DNA of 32,392 nucleotides from Actinomycetota bacterium (GCA_002737125.1 NSHP01000005.1:1-32392); one strand, 5' to 3'. Shown: positions 1-9,761, counted from the first letter of the stretch. Numbers and translations are program-made. Notes: generated by a model from the sequence alone, not told the origin.

Positions 1-36
1 GAATCCATTTATTAAGGATTTGGTGCGGGGCTACTT

Positions 37-2412
37 CTAGCCGCGCATCCGAGAGCCGGTTGGGTCATAAGCCGGCTCAGTGAGGATCCGCGCGGGCTGG
101 CGATCACCAATCACCGAAACCTCTACAGGTGCGCCACTTTTGACAACTTCGGAATCGACGAGGGCGAGCGCAAGGCTGCTTCCAACGTGATGCCCATAAG
201 AGCCGGATGTCACGAGCCCGACAACGCGATCACCCAGCCAGACCGGTTCATCGCCGACCGCATCCGATTCAGTGTCACCAAGATCCAGTGTCACCAATTG
301 GCGTGCTGCGCCACGATCACCTTCGGCGAGTGCAGCCTCGCGCCCGATGAAGTCTTTCTTGTCCCAGTCGATGAAACGATCAAGGCCGGTTTCACCGGGG
401 GTATATGCCTGGGTGAATTCTGCCGACCAAATTCCGAAACCTTTTTCAATGCGTAGGCTGTCGATGGCACGGTCGCCTATCGGGGTGACACCAAGTGCGG
501 CAAGGCGGCGCCACAGTTCAGCCTGCTTGTCGGCAGGAACGGTTAGCTCGTAGCCCAACTCACCGGCAAGTGACATGCGGGCAATTAGCATGTCATCGAC
601 AAGGCGAGCGTCCATGAATCGGAAGGTCGACATATCTTGGCCGGTCAAAGCCGCGACAACCTCACGTGACCTTGGCCCAGATACCGCGAAGCCGAGCCAA
701 GCATCGGAGAAGTTCTCGATTGTTACCCCATCGATTAAGTGTTCGGCGAACCAGCGCTGGTGCCATTCTTGGAGGTAGTAGGAGCCGATAACCCAAAAGC
801 GATCCTCGGCTAGGCGGGTAACCGATAAGTCGCCCATGAGGGTGCCTTTTGGATGCAGCATCGGGGTCAGGCCCATGCGGCCAACAGCGGGGATGCGGCC
901 GGCCAGGAGGTTATCGAGCCAGGCGGCGGCACCGGGCCCGCTGACCTGGTAGCGCGAGTAGACGCCGGTCTCGTAGGCACCGACATCACTTCGAACCGCC
1001 GCCACCTCGCGGGCAATGTGCGCGAAGGCATTGTCACGTTGCAATGACGGCACATGTTCGAAGTCGAGGGGCGCAAAAAACTGTGGCACCTCAAGGCCCC
1101 AGGTGGCACCGAATTGTGCGCCCGCCGCTTTGAGATCTGCGTAAGCCGGTGTCGTATGAAGTGGTCGTCCGGCGGGCAATTGCTCATGCGGGTAGGTCGT
1201 CAAGAAGCGGCGAGCATAAAACTGGTAGGTGGTCGCCAGTAGGTAGTCGTCATTTGCTGCCCAATCACCGAACCTAGCCACATCCATGGCGTAGACGTCA
1301 TCGCCTGGGTCGCCGTCGACGATCCAGTTGGCGATGGCAAGGCCCACAGCGGCGCCCTGTGAGTAGCCGGCCATGACACCGGCGGCGGCCCAATACCCGG
1401 GCAGCCCCCGAACCGGACCAACGAGTGGATTGCCGTCCGGGGTGATGGCGAAAGCACCATGCACCCAGCGTTTAATGCCGGCAGTTGCAAGTGCCGGGAA
1501 ACGCGCGAAACCAATCTCCAACTCGGTGGCGATGCGGTCAATATCGGGCGGAAACAATTTTGCGCCGAAATCCCAAGGGGCACCTTCGGGATGCCAGTGC
1601 GCGGGGTTTGATTCGTAGACACCGAGCACCGCGCCATTTTGTTCGCGTTGCAGGTAGGTCCAGCCTTCAAGATCGGTAACCGCAGGCATCGGCCAATCAA
1701 TCGCCATGATCTCGGGTACGTCTTCGGTAACCAGGTAGTGATGCAGGATTGGGGTAACCGGATGGTTAATACCGACCATGTTCCCGACCTTGCGCCCCCA
1801 CATGCCGGCTGCATTCACCACATGTTCGGCCAGGATCGGGCCCTGCTCGGTGTCTAGCTCCCACCCAGCACGGGTGCGCTTCATGCCGAGCACGCGGTTG
1901 TGGGTGATGATGGAGGCGCCACGCCCTCGGGCTGCACCGGCGTAGGCGTAAACCGCGCCATTTGGGTCCAGGTTGCCCTCGTCAGGATCAAAAAGGCCAC
2001 CGGTCAAACCCTCGGGGTTGACGATCGGCACTAGATCAACAATTTCATCAACGTCCATCAGGCGGACGCCATCGTGACCCATCATTTCATGCCAAGCGAC
2101 CTCGGCCTTGAGCCAGCGCATGCGTTCTTGAGTGCTGGCGAGTTCAATGCCGCCGGACAGCTTTAGACCGATGTCAACGCCGCTCTCCTCGGCCACTTTT
2201 GGGTACATCGAAATCGTGTAACTTTGCAGCGCCGCCATGACCGTGTCGTTATTGATGGCATGGAACCCGCCAGCAGCGTGCCAACTGGAGCCAGCGGTCA
2301 GCTCGGTGCGTTCGATGAGCGCGATATCGGTCCAACCCTTTAGGGCCAGGTGGTAGAGCACACTCGTACCAGTAATTCCCCCGCCTATTACTACGACGCG
2401 AAATGATTGCAC
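37..2412 (-). CDS. FAD-dependent oxidoreductase/GcvT aminomethyltransferase fusion (dimethylglycine/sarcosine dehydrogenase-like)
   Basis: 791 aa; N-terminal VVVIGGGITGTSVLYHL dinucleotide-binding motif, SSWHAAG motif (flavinylation His region of the DMGDH family), C-terminal GcvT domain with GTLMGDLSVTRL and GELGYELTVP; GTG start with upstream AAAGGA. Confidence 0.9.
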   Translation of the reverse strand: MQSFRVVVIGGGITGTSVLYHLALKGWTDIALIERTELTAGSSWHAAGGFHAINNDTVMAALQSYTISMYPKVAEESGVDIGLKLSGGIELASTQERMRWLKAEVAWHEMMGHDGVRLMDVDEIVDLVPIVNPEGLTGGLFDPDEGNLDPNGAVYAYAGAARGRGASIITHNRVLGMKRTRAGWELDTEQGPILAEHVVNAAGMWGRKVGNMVGINHPVTPILHHYLVTEDVPEIMAIDWPMPAVTDLEGWTYLQREQNGAVLGVYESNPAHWHPEGAPWDFGAKLFPPDIDRIATELEIGFARFPALATAGIKRWVHGAFAITPDGNPLVGPVRGLPGYWAAAGVMAGYSQGAAVGLAIANWIVDGDPGDDVYAMDVARFGDWAANDDYLLATTYQFYARRFLTTYPHEQLPAGRPLHTTPAYADLKAAGAQFGATWGLEVPQFFAPLDFEHVPSLQRDNAFAHIAREVAAVRSDVGAYETGVYSRYQVSGPGAAAWLDNLLAGRIPAVGRMGLTPMLHPKGTLMGDLSVTRLAEDRFWVIGSYYLQEWHQRWFAEHLIDGVTIENFSDAWLGFAVSGPRSREVVAALTGQDMSTFRFMDARLVDDMLIARMSLAGELGYELTVPADKQAELWRRLAALGVTPIGDRAIDSLRIEKGFGIWSAEFTQAYTPGETGLDRFIDWDKKDFIGREAALAEGDRGAARQLVTLDLGDTESDAVGDEPVWLGDRVVGLVTSGSYGHHVGSSLALALVDSEVVKSGAPVEVSVIGDRQPARILTEPAYDPTGSRMRG

Positions 2413-2464
2413 TGGTTTCCTTTCGGGGTCGGATTTTTGGCGCAGGGTACGAGGTGGGACGCTA

Positions 2465-3391
2465 TCAGTCGCTAACGGGAATACGCAGACAGACTGCGGC
2501 GTGGGCCCTCGATGGGGTGAGGATAGGAAGCGTGGTTTTGCTGCACTGCTCCATCACCACTGGGCAACGCGGATGGAATCGACAGCCGCTGGGAATGCGA
2601 GCTGGGTCAGGAGCTTCACCGGTCAGCACGATGGGCGCGGTTCGCGAGATATCGGGTACTACCGAGAGGAGTGCCTGCGTATAGGGGTGTTGTGGATTGG
2701 TGAGCACCTCGGCGGTCGGCCCGCTTTCCACGATACGCCCGAGGTACATCACGGACACCCGGTCGGCGATATTCCAGGCGAGGCCCAGGTCATGGGTTAC
2801 CACGAGCACGGTTAGGCCTAGATCTTCACGAAGTGAGAGTAAAAGATTTAGGATTTCCCCTCTCACTGATGCGTCAAGGCTGGAGACGGGCTCATCGGCA
2901 ATCAGCACCCGCGGATTGAGCACCAGCGCACCGGCGATTACCACGCGCTGGCGCTGGCCACCGGATAGTTCATGCGGGAAGCGCATAAAGAAGCGCTCCG
3001 GTGGCCTGAGCCCGGCGCGCGAGAGTGCATCTGCAACCAGAGCGGTTTCATCTCCAGGTATTTTCTGTACCCGCAAACCTTCTGCGACGGCGTCGTAGAC
3101 AGTGTGCCTTGGATTTAGTGCACCGAGGGGATCTTGCAAAATCAACTGCACCTGTGACCGATACTTCTTCAACGCCTTCGTTGAATACGAAAGTGGCTTC
3201 CCTTCGAAAGACACCGTTCCCGATGTTGGTTTCTCCAAGCCGAGCAAGGTGCGAGCGAGGGTGGTCTTACCGCATCCGGACTCACCAACGAGTGCCAGGA
3301 TTTCGCCCGCGGGGATGTCTAGATCAACGCCATCAACCGCACGTACTCGGCCGCCAAAGCACACGGACAAGTTCTGGGCCGAGATGATCAT
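2465..3391 (-). CDS. ABC transporter ATP-binding protein, oligopeptide/dipeptide type (DppF/OppF-like)
   Basis: Walker A GESGCGKTT, signature LSGGQRQRV, Walker B VLIADEP, C-terminal oligo/dipeptide ABC domain HPYTQALLSVVP...GCRFHPRCP; start chosen at MIISAQ overlapping the upstream stop (ATGA). Confidence 0.92.
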   Translation of the reverse strand: MIISAQNLSVCFGGRVRAVDGVDLDIPAGEILALVGESGCGKTTLARTLLGLEKPTSGTVSFEGKPLSYSTKALKKYRSQVQLILQDPLGALNPRHTVYDAVAEGLRVQKIPGDETALVADALSRAGLRPPERFFMRFPHELSGGQRQRVVIAGALVLNPRVLIADEPVSSLDASVRGEILNLLLSLREDLGLTVLVVTHDLGLAWNIADRVSVMYLGRIVESGPTAEVLTNPQHPYTQALLSVVPDISRTAPIVLTGEAPDPARIPSGCRFHPRCPVVMEQCSKTTLPILTPSRAHAAVCLRIPVSD

Positions 3392-4365
3392 GAGTCCACC
3401 TTGAAACACGCAGCCGTGCGGTGCGGTGCTACGTGCACCAACGCGGGCGCACTATCGCGGCAGCTGCCCACGGCGATGGGGCAGCGCGGGTGAAATGAGC
3501 ACCCGGTGGGTAGATCACCGGGGAATGGTGGGTCACCCGGTAGCCCGGTCGGCGCGTAGCGAGCTGCGGGGTCTCCGATCCGCGGGAACGCAGCGGCAAG
3601 GGCGCGAGTGTATGGATGTTTTGGATTATCGAAGATCTCTAGTGCCGGGCCAGACTCAATGATTTGTCCGGCGTACATCACCGCGATGCGATCGCAGGTG
3701 GTGCCGAGCACCCCAAGATCATGGCTGATAAGAATCATTCCCATGCCACCATCTGGACCTGCACTTGCATTGCGTACGAGCCCGGTCAACAGGTCGAGCA
3801 CCTGCGCCTGCACCATTACGTCGAGTGCGGTAGTTGGTTCATCAGCAATAATTAGTGCCGGCTTACATGCTAAAGCCATGGCTATCATCACGCGTTGACG
3901 CTGTCCGCCAGAGAGTTGGTGTGGATATGACTTCGCGCGCGATGCGGGCAGGCCAACTTGGGTAAGTAGCTCACCCACGCGGGCATTGATTCGCTTCTCA
4001 GGCACCGTCTGATGCAGCCTAATGGGCTCGGCGATCTGATCACCGATTCGTTGCACCGGATTTAGGGCGTGCAATGCGCCCTGAAAGACGATAGCTGCCT
4101 GCGACCAGCGCACCGCGCGCAACGTACCCCACTTCATCCTCAACAGGTCGACGCCATCAAGGCGGATTTCACCGCGCACCTGCGCAGTTTCTGGTAGCAG
4201 CCGCAAAACTGCCGAAGCCAAGGAGGTCTTGCCGCACCCGGACTCACCAGCGATCCCGAGGGTTTCACCAGCCTCAATGTCAAGTGTCACCCCGCGAACC
4301 GCGGGCACAATGCCTTCACTCGAGGCGTAGTCGACACTGAGATCGCGGAACTGCAGCAATGTCAT
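3388..4365 (-). CDS. ABC transporter ATP-binding protein, oligopeptide/dipeptide type (DppD/OppD-like)
   Basis: GESGCGKTS, LSGGQRQRVMIAMAL, LIIADEPTTALDV, HPYTRALAAAFPRI; internal ATG (MTLLQFRDLSV) overlaps the stop of the upstream permease. Confidence 0.92.
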   Translation of the reverse strand: MTLLQFRDLSVDYASSEGIVPAVRGVTLDIEAGETLGIAGESGCGKTSLASAVLRLLPETAQVRGEIRLDGVDLLRMKWGTLRAVRWSQAAIVFQGALHALNPVQRIGDQIAEPIRLHQTVPEKRINARVGELLTQVGLPASRAKSYPHQLSGGQRQRVMIAMALACKPALIIADEPTTALDVMVQAQVLDLLTGLVRNASAGPDGGMGMILISHDLGVLGTTCDRIAVMYAGQIIESGPALEIFDNPKHPYTRALAAAFPRIGDPAARYAPTGLPGDPPFPGDLPTGCSFHPRCPIAVGSCRDSAPALVHVAPHRTAACFKVDS

Positions 4366-5237
4366 GAAGCCCGCCTGGGGTCCACGATGCGTTCCATTGC
4401 TCGACCGACGAGGGTGAACGCCAGCACCACCAACACCACGCAGATACCAGGTGGCAGCACGTACCACCAGGCGCCGCGGCTGACGGCCCCGGAGGAGAAA
4501 GCCCGGTCAAGCAAAGCGCCCCAAGATGGTGCCCCCGGATCGCCGAGGCCAAGGAATGACAGCGTGGTCTCTGAAAGAATGACGATGGCAACGGTAAGTG
4601 TGGTGTTGGCAAGTACCAACGGAAAGACATTGGGAAATACGTGACGCGACATCTGATACCAGTTGCCGGCCCCAAGGGCCTTGGACCGCTCAAGGTAGGG
4701 CCGGCCCTCGATGGACAGAGTCTGTGCGCGGATGAGTCGCGCGGTGCCGGCCCAAGAGGTGATGCCGATCACGATGATGAGATTTAAGGTGCTCGGCCCC
4801 AGCACCGTCGCTAGGACTATCGCGAGCGGCAAGAATGGAATGACTAAGAACCAGTCGGTGACTCCGACAAGTGCTTGACTTCCAACTCCGCGGAAGTGCC
4901 CGGCCATGATGCCGAATGAGGTACCAATCACCATGGAGATCAAGGTGGCTGCTAGCCCTACGGTCAACGAAATGCGGGTGCCCCAGGCCAGCATCAGCAA
5001 AATTGAGCGGCCGACTTCATCTGTCCCCAACGGATAACTAAATGACGGCGATTCGAACCTGCCTCCGTCAGCTTTAGTTACGTCAAGGGCTGAGTCCGGG
5101 ATCAGAATCGGTGCGAGAATCGCCGTAGTTATAAAGATTGCGAGAATCACCAGCCCGGTCATGCCGGTTCGATCTTGGCGAAATGAATTCGCAAATTGGG
5201 TAAGGCCCTTGCGTCGTCGCTGCGCCACAATACTCAT
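4362..5237 (-). CDS. ABC transporter permease, dipeptide/oligopeptide type (DppC-like)
   Basis: 291 aa hydrophobic protein; HPLGTDE-like YPLGTDEVGRSI, conserved FLGLGDPGAPSWGALL. Confidence 0.9.
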   Translation of the reverse strand: MSIVAQRRRKGLTQFANSFRQDRTGMTGLVILAIFITTAILAPILIPDSALDVTKADGGRFESPSFSYPLGTDEVGRSILLMLAWGTRISLTVGLAATLISMVIGTSFGIMAGHFRGVGSQALVGVTDWFLVIPFLPLAIVLATVLGPSTLNLIIVIGITSWAGTARLIRAQTLSIEGRPYLERSKALGAGNWYQMSRHVFPNVFPLVLANTTLTVAIVILSETTLSFLGLGDPGAPSWGALLDRAFSSGAVSRGAWWYVLPPGICVVLVVLAFTLVGRAMERIVDPRRAS

Positions 5238-6268
5238 GAGCGGACCCGCGGGTCAAAGACAACATAAAGTAGCTCGGCGATTAGGTTGGCGACGATGACA
5301 GCGATCGAGAACATTAGAAAGATTGCCTGTAGGAGTGGGATGTCTGGGCCACGCAATGCCTCGTAGGTAAGGAGGCCGAGCCCGGGCCACGAGAAAACAG
5401 TTTCGACGGTGATGGCACCTGTCACGACAAACCCAAGTGATAAGAAGATCAAGGTGACCGTGGGCAATAAAGCATTGGGTACAGCGTGGCGTTTGCGGAC
5501 CATGGCGTCGCGCAAGCCTTTGGCCCTAGCAAGGGTGAGGTATTCTTGCTTTCGCTCATCTATGAGAGATGAGCGCATCACCAGTGCATAGTCGGCGAGG
5601 TAAATGAGCACGAGAGTGGTGCAGGGCAGCACTAAGTGCCACAAGACATTCAGCCAACCCATCGGGCTCGAGGTGTCCACACCTGGTGTCGAAATCCCAC
5701 CTACGGGAAACATTCCGGGTATGCCGAAGGCGCCGACGGAAAAGACGATAAGTAGCATCATGCCGAGCCAAAACTCAGGCATGGAGTAGAGGATCAGCGT
5801 GGTGCCGGTCGAGATGCGGTCGAATCGGCCACCTGGCTTCCAGCCGGCGCGGATGCCTATCCAGATCCCGATGATCGAGGCCAGCAAGATGGCGGTGCCA
5901 AGCAGTAAGAGGGTGGGCCACAGCCTTTCACCGATCATCTCCCAGACTGGCCGCGAGAACCGGGTCGAGTCGATCGTTGAATCGAATGGGTTACGCAGGT
6001 AGGTGAGGAACTGTTCTAACAGGGGCTTATTTAATGCACGTCGTAATTCGACTAATTGCTCAGGGTCTTGATTGCGCCCGCGCGCGTACAGGCCGATTGG
6101 GTCGCCGGGCAGCATGCGAAAGAGGAAGAAGTTGAAAATGATGACGAAGACCAAAGTGGCTACGGCGCGCAGCGCCTTACCGCCAACCGTCTTAAGCGTC
6201 GACCCAGAAACCCGCTGCCCGCGTATCGGGTCGGGCTCCCCGACAGCTACTTCCTGCAGGATGGAGAT
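5234..6268 (-). CDS. ABC transporter permease, dipeptide/oligopeptide type (DppB-like); start inferred at ATC 6268 rather than TTG 6154
   Basis: RMLPGDPIG motif, YALVMRSSLIDERKQEYLTLARAKGL, VTGAITVETVFSWPGLG; family homology (GKALRAVATL) extends upstream of the TTG; AAAAGGAG lies 6 nt before ATC with an in-frame stop just upstream. Confidence 0.8.
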   Translation of the reverse strand: MSILQEVAVGEPDPIRGQRVSGSTLKTVGGKALRAVATLVFVIIFNFFLFRMLPGDPIGLYARGRNQDPEQLVELRRALNKPLLEQFLTYLRNPFDSTIDSTRFSRPVWEMIGERLWPTLLLLGTAILLASIIGIWIGIRAGWKPGGRFDRISTGTTLILYSMPEFWLGMMLLIVFSVGAFGIPGMFPVGGISTPGVDTSSPMGWLNVLWHLVLPCTTLVLIYLADYALVMRSSLIDERKQEYLTLARAKGLRDAMVRKRHAVPNALLPTVTLIFLSLGFVVTGAITVETVFSWPGLGLLTYEALRGPDIPLLQAIFLMFSIAVIVANLIAELLYVVFDPRVRS

Positions 6269-6402
6269 GGCCTACTCCTTTTCAGCGGCACGATCCCTAT
6301 ATCTACTACATATTGGCCCCGCAGGGGCATGACTTGAGGCAATTGCACCGAGTAATCGGTATTGGAGCAGCACCTGGAGTGGCGCTTGGCTGAGGCTGAA
6401 AG

Positions 6403-6594
6403 CTAAACCGAGCAACTCATATCAGCGCCGCAGCAAAGGGGAGACTTGATTTTCCCATGCCCATTTGGGCACTGTGAAATCGCAACGGTCGAGCCGCCGT
6501 CCATGGTGAGCGTCGCATCGACTAAGCCAGCGCTGCATGCACCACAGGTGGTGTTGACGGACATATTGCACTTGGGGCAAGTGTATAGGGCCAT
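6403..6594 (-). CDS. Small zinc-ribbon-like protein (63 aa)
   Basis: CPKC...CGAC...QCPNGHGK...CCGADMSC, eight Cys in clusters; located 9 nt from the next gene on the same strand. Confidence 0.75.
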   Translation of the reverse strand: MALYTCPKCNMSVNTTCGACSAGLVDATLTMDGGSTVAISQCPNGHGKIKSPLCCGADMSCSV

Positions 6595-6603
6595 GCCGGC
6601 ATG

Positions 6604-7632
6604 TTACCCCAAGGCCCCGACGAGTGGCGCCGCATTAGCGCGAGTGTCAGCAGGCAGGGCCAGACCCAGAAGTTGAATCGATCTGAGCCTGCCTGCTACT
6701 GAGCCCGAGTGGTGCGCGACCATCAGTTCGTCAGCATCAGCATGTTGCTGAAAATCTCGTAGGTAGGCTCGGACGTCATCGGGCCTACCGTGGGCGGTGT
6801 AAGTGAGCATTTGGTCCACCTGCTGGCCTTGCGGTCCTTGGAGAAGTGCCTCGATTTGTGCATCGCCGAGTGGATTTTCGGAACTCCCGAAGAGCGCTCC
6901 CACCAGGCTTCGACGACGTGATTCCAACCCCATTTGCGCTTCCTCGTCTGAAGCTGCTGCGATGACGTTCACCCCGGCAATCACATAAGGACGCTGGAGT
7001 TGGGCGGACGGCTCGAAGCGCTCGCGATAGATGCGCACGGCGCTCTGCAGCTCACCTGGTGCAAAATGCGATGCGAATGCGTATGGGAGTCCGAGCATGG
7101 CAGCGAGTTGAGCTCCAAAAACCGAGGACCCAAGAATGTAGATGGGCACGTTGGTGCCCTGACCGGGGGTGGCGCGAACACCGGGTATCAACGAGTCGTT
7201 GCCAAGGTAGGCCTGTAGTTCTAAAACATCTTGCGGAAAGTTCTCGGCGGTTTGCGGGTGCCTCCTAAGTGCCCGCATTGTGTTTCGGTCTGAGCCTGGG
7301 GCACGCCCTAGGCCTAGATCTATTCGGCCCGGGTGCAACGTGGCCAAGGTTCCAAATTGCTCAGCGATGACAAGCGGTGAGTGGTTTGGCAACATGATGC
7401 CGCCGGAGCCGAGTCGAATATGTTTAGTTTTGGCTGCTACGTGTGCAATAAGAACCGCGGTGGCTGACGATGCGATAGTCGGCATGTTGTGGTGTTCGGC
7501 GTACCAGACGCGTCCGTAGCCAAGGTCTTCTGCAAGCCGGGCAATCTCGACGCAACCGTCGAGGCTTGCACGGACCGATTCACCTGGACCAACCACGGCT
7601 AAGTCAAGAAGTGAAAGCGGCACTTGTTGCAT
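6604..7632 (-). CDS. LLM-class (luciferase-like) flavin-dependent monooxygenase
   Basis: 342 aa; [83 protein letters not shown]. Confidence 0.92.
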   Translation of the reverse strand: MQQVPLSLLDLAVVGPGESVRASLDGCVEIARLAEDLGYGRVWYAEHHNMPTIASSATAVLIAHVAAKTKHIRLGSGGIMLPNHSPLVIAEQFGTLATLHPGRIDLGLGRAPGSDRNTMRALRRHPQTAENFPQDVLELQAYLGNDSLIPGVRATPGQGTNVPIYILGSSVFGAQLAAMLGLPYAFASHFAPGELQSAVRIYRERFEPSAQLQRPYVIAGVNVIAAASDEEAQMGLESRRRSLVGALFGSSENPLGDAQIEALLQGPQGQQVDQMLTYTAHGRPDDVRAYLRDFQQHADADELMVAHHSGSVAGRLRSIQLLGLALPADTRANAAPLVGALG

Positions 7633-7738
7633 TAGGACCTTTCAAATTTCAGGTTTAACGTCTGATAGTGCTGAGCCTAGTTGCCGCACCGGCGACGTAA
7701 ACAGTGCGGGCTACTCAAACCAACTCAAGATCTCGCGG

Positions 7739-8365
7739 TTAATGACCGCGGGTGATCCAATCCTGATAGTCGGCGGACTCATTTCCGACCGTGGTCTCGC
7801 TGCCATGCCCGGGTAGCACTTTGGTGCTGCTGGGAAGGGTAAGAATTTTCTCGCTGATAGAGCCAAGGATTGTTGGGAAGTCACTAAATGATCGTCCGGT
7901 CGCACCAGGCCCACCCTGGAAAAGGGTGTCACCGGAAATCAGCGCATCGAGTTCTGAGATATATAGGCAAACCCCGCCCGGTGAATGGCCGGGGGTGTGA
8001 AGAACTTGCATGGAAAGCCCAGCCACCTCGATGGTTTGGCCGTCGCTTAGCTCGGTGGGTACGACTCCGGGGTGAACCACCTGCCAAAGCATCAGGTCGT
8101 CAGGGTGTAAGCGGATAGGTGCCCCCGTCATATCTGCAATAACTACGGCCTGCCCAATGTGATCATCATGCCCGTGCGTGCAGATGACCCCGACGACATT
8201 GCGGCCACCGATCGCATCGAGAATTGCGGCGTGGTCATGGGCTGGGTCGATGACAATTACCTCGGAGTCATCACCGATCAGATAGACGTTGTTATCAACT
8301 TCCCAGGTACCTCCGTCGAGCGAAAATGTGCCGCTGGTGACGATCTTTTCAATGCGAGGTGGCAT
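7739..8365 (-). CDS. MBL-fold metallo-hydrolase (partner of mycothiol-dependent formaldehyde dehydrogenase)
   Basis: 208 aa; CTHGHDDHIGQ metal-binding motif, HTPGHSPGGVCLY, SGDTLF; start overlaps the stop of the upstream dehydrogenase (TAATG). Confidence 0.9.
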   Translation of the reverse strand: MPPRIEKIVTSGTFSLDGGTWEVDNNVYLIGDDSEVIVIDPAHDHAAILDAIGGRNVVGVICTHGHDDHIGQAVVIADMTGAPIRLHPDDLMLWQVVHPGVVPTELSDGQTIEVAGLSMQVLHTPGHSPGGVCLYISELDALISGDTLFQGGPGATGRSFSDFPTILGSISEKILTLPSSTKVLPGHGSETTVGNESADYQDWITRGH

Positions 8366-9450
8366 TACAGAACTACCACCGAGCGAAGAACTTCGCCTCG
8401 GTGCATCTTCGCGAAAGCCTCTTCAACTTCATCGAGGGCAATTTCCTCGGAAACAAATCGATCCAAAGGCAGCCGGCCTTGCAGATACAGATCAATTAGC
8501 ATCGGGAAGTCTCGCGATGGCAGGCAATCCCCGTACCAACTTGACTTAAGTGAGCCACCGCGACCGAAGACATCAATTAGCGGCAGATCCAGTCGCATCG
8601 TCGGATCGGGAACACCGACGAGCACCACGGTGCCGGCGAGATCACGCCCGTAGAACGCAGCTTCGTAGGTTTCGGGGCGACCGACCGCATCAATCACGAC
8701 ATCGGCACCGAAGCCGCCGGTGAATTCTTGGATGCCTTCAACGGCATCGCGGTCGCGGGAGTTAACCGTGTGAGTTGCCCCGAACTCTCGGGCAAGTTCT
8801 AGTTTTCGGTCATCAATGTCAACCGCGATTATGGTGCTCGCACCGGCCAATTTGGCTCCTACTATTGCGGCGTCACCTACGCCACCACAGCCGATCACCG
8901 CGACGGTATCGCCGCGCGTGATGTTGGCGGTGTTGATCGCCGCACCCAGACCCGCCATCACGCCGCAACCGAGTAAGCCAGCAACTTGGGCGGGGGCCCT
9001 GCGATCTACCTTTGTGCATTGCCCGGCCGCCACCAGAGTTTTTTCTGCAAATGCACCGATACCAAGCGCTGGGCTGAGTTCGGTGCCATCCTCCAGCGTC
9101 ATCTTGGCCGCGGCGTTATGGGTGTTGAAGCAGTACCACGGTCGGCCGCGCCGGCAGGCGCGACAATCCCCGCACACGGCGCGCCAGTTTAAGATGACAT
9201 AGTCACCGGGCTGAACTTCGGTGACACCTTCGCCAACGGTATCGACGAAACCGGCTGCTTCGTGGCCGAGTAGATAAGGGAACTCGTCGTTGATCGCACC
9301 TTCACGGTAGTGCAAATCCGTGTGGCATACCCCGCATGCGGCGATCTTAACTTTCACTTCGCCTGGCCCTGGATCGGGTATAACGATGTTCTCGATTGAG
9401 ACGGGTGCACCTTTTGTTTTGGCGATTACCCCGCGAACCATCTCAGACAT
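8365..9450 (-). CDS. mscR: S-(hydroxymethyl)mycothiol dehydrogenase (zinc-dependent ADH family)
   Basis: 361 aa MDR alcohol dehydrogenase; [53 protein letters not shown]; paired with an MBL-fold gene as in mycobacteria. Confidence 0.85.
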   Translation of the reverse strand: MSEMVRGVIAKTKGAPVSIENIVIPDPGPGEVKVKIAACGVCHTDLHYREGAINDEFPYLLGHEAAGFVDTVGEGVTEVQPGDYVILNWRAVCGDCRACRRGRPWYCFNTHNAAAKMTLEDGTELSPALGIGAFAEKTLVAAGQCTKVDRRAPAQVAGLLGCGVMAGLGAAINTANITRGDTVAVIGCGGVGDAAIVGAKLAGASTIIAVDIDDRKLELAREFGATHTVNSRDRDAVEGIQEFTGGFGADVVIDAVGRPETYEAAFYGRDLAGTVVLVGVPDPTMRLDLPLIDVFGRGGSLKSSWYGDCLPSRDFPMLIDLYLQGRLPLDRFVSEEIALDEVEEAFAKMHRGEVLRSVVVL

Positions 9451-9538
9451 GTGTTCCCTTCCTAATTAGTGCGAGGAATTCCCAAAACCGGCTGTGGCCG
9501 AGTTTGATGTTGCTGTGAAATACAAAATGATTGAGGTT

Positions 9539-9566
9539 CGGCCGGTTAGCGCATTCTAACCGGCCG
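9539..9566. other. Perfect 11-bp inverted repeat (hairpin), terminator/attenuator-like but without a T-tract
   Basis: CGGCCGGTTAG-cgcatt-CTAACCGGCCG. Confidence 0.7.
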
Positions 9567-9644
9567 CACCTTAGATATGCGAGCGAATTATTCTTAAGAA
9601 CCCTCGAAGCAAAACCCGTCGTTTATAACAGAGCGAATCGAATA

Positions 9645-9761
9645 CTACGGCTGCAGGTCGCCATCGATTCCATGTGCACTGGCACGGGCCCACGCCACCG
9701 CAATGGTCAGCCGGTCAACTGGCGCAAAACTTGCTGGTGAAGCCACACTCAAACTGGGCAC
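9645..9761 (-). CDS. Putative 38-aa small protein MPSLSVASPASFAPVDRLTIAVAWARASAHGIDGDLQP
   Basis: GTG start with AAAAAGGAGG Shine-Dalgarno, 6-nt spacing; sits in an otherwise unexplained ~700-bp gap. Confidence 0.4.
   Translation of the reverse strand: MPSLSVASPASFAPVDRLTIAVAWARASAHGIDGDLQP

Noticed and set aside
1200-1814. Long antisense ORFs over genes (e.g. 1200-1814 -, 10896-11222 +, 22 and 28 kb examples)
   Set aside because: Shadow frames of GC-rich coding sequence; the overlapping genes have clear family motifs and these ORFs have none.
5040-5075. tRNA T-arm-like GGCAGGTTCGAATCGCC on the minus strand
   Set aside because: Lies inside the DppC-like coding frame (DGGRFESPSFSYPLGTDE) and no cloverleaf or acceptor stem is evident.
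6316-6328. Small GCCCC-gca-GGGGC hairpin
   Set aside because: Only 5-bp stem and 3-nt loop with no T-tract; too weak to call a terminator.
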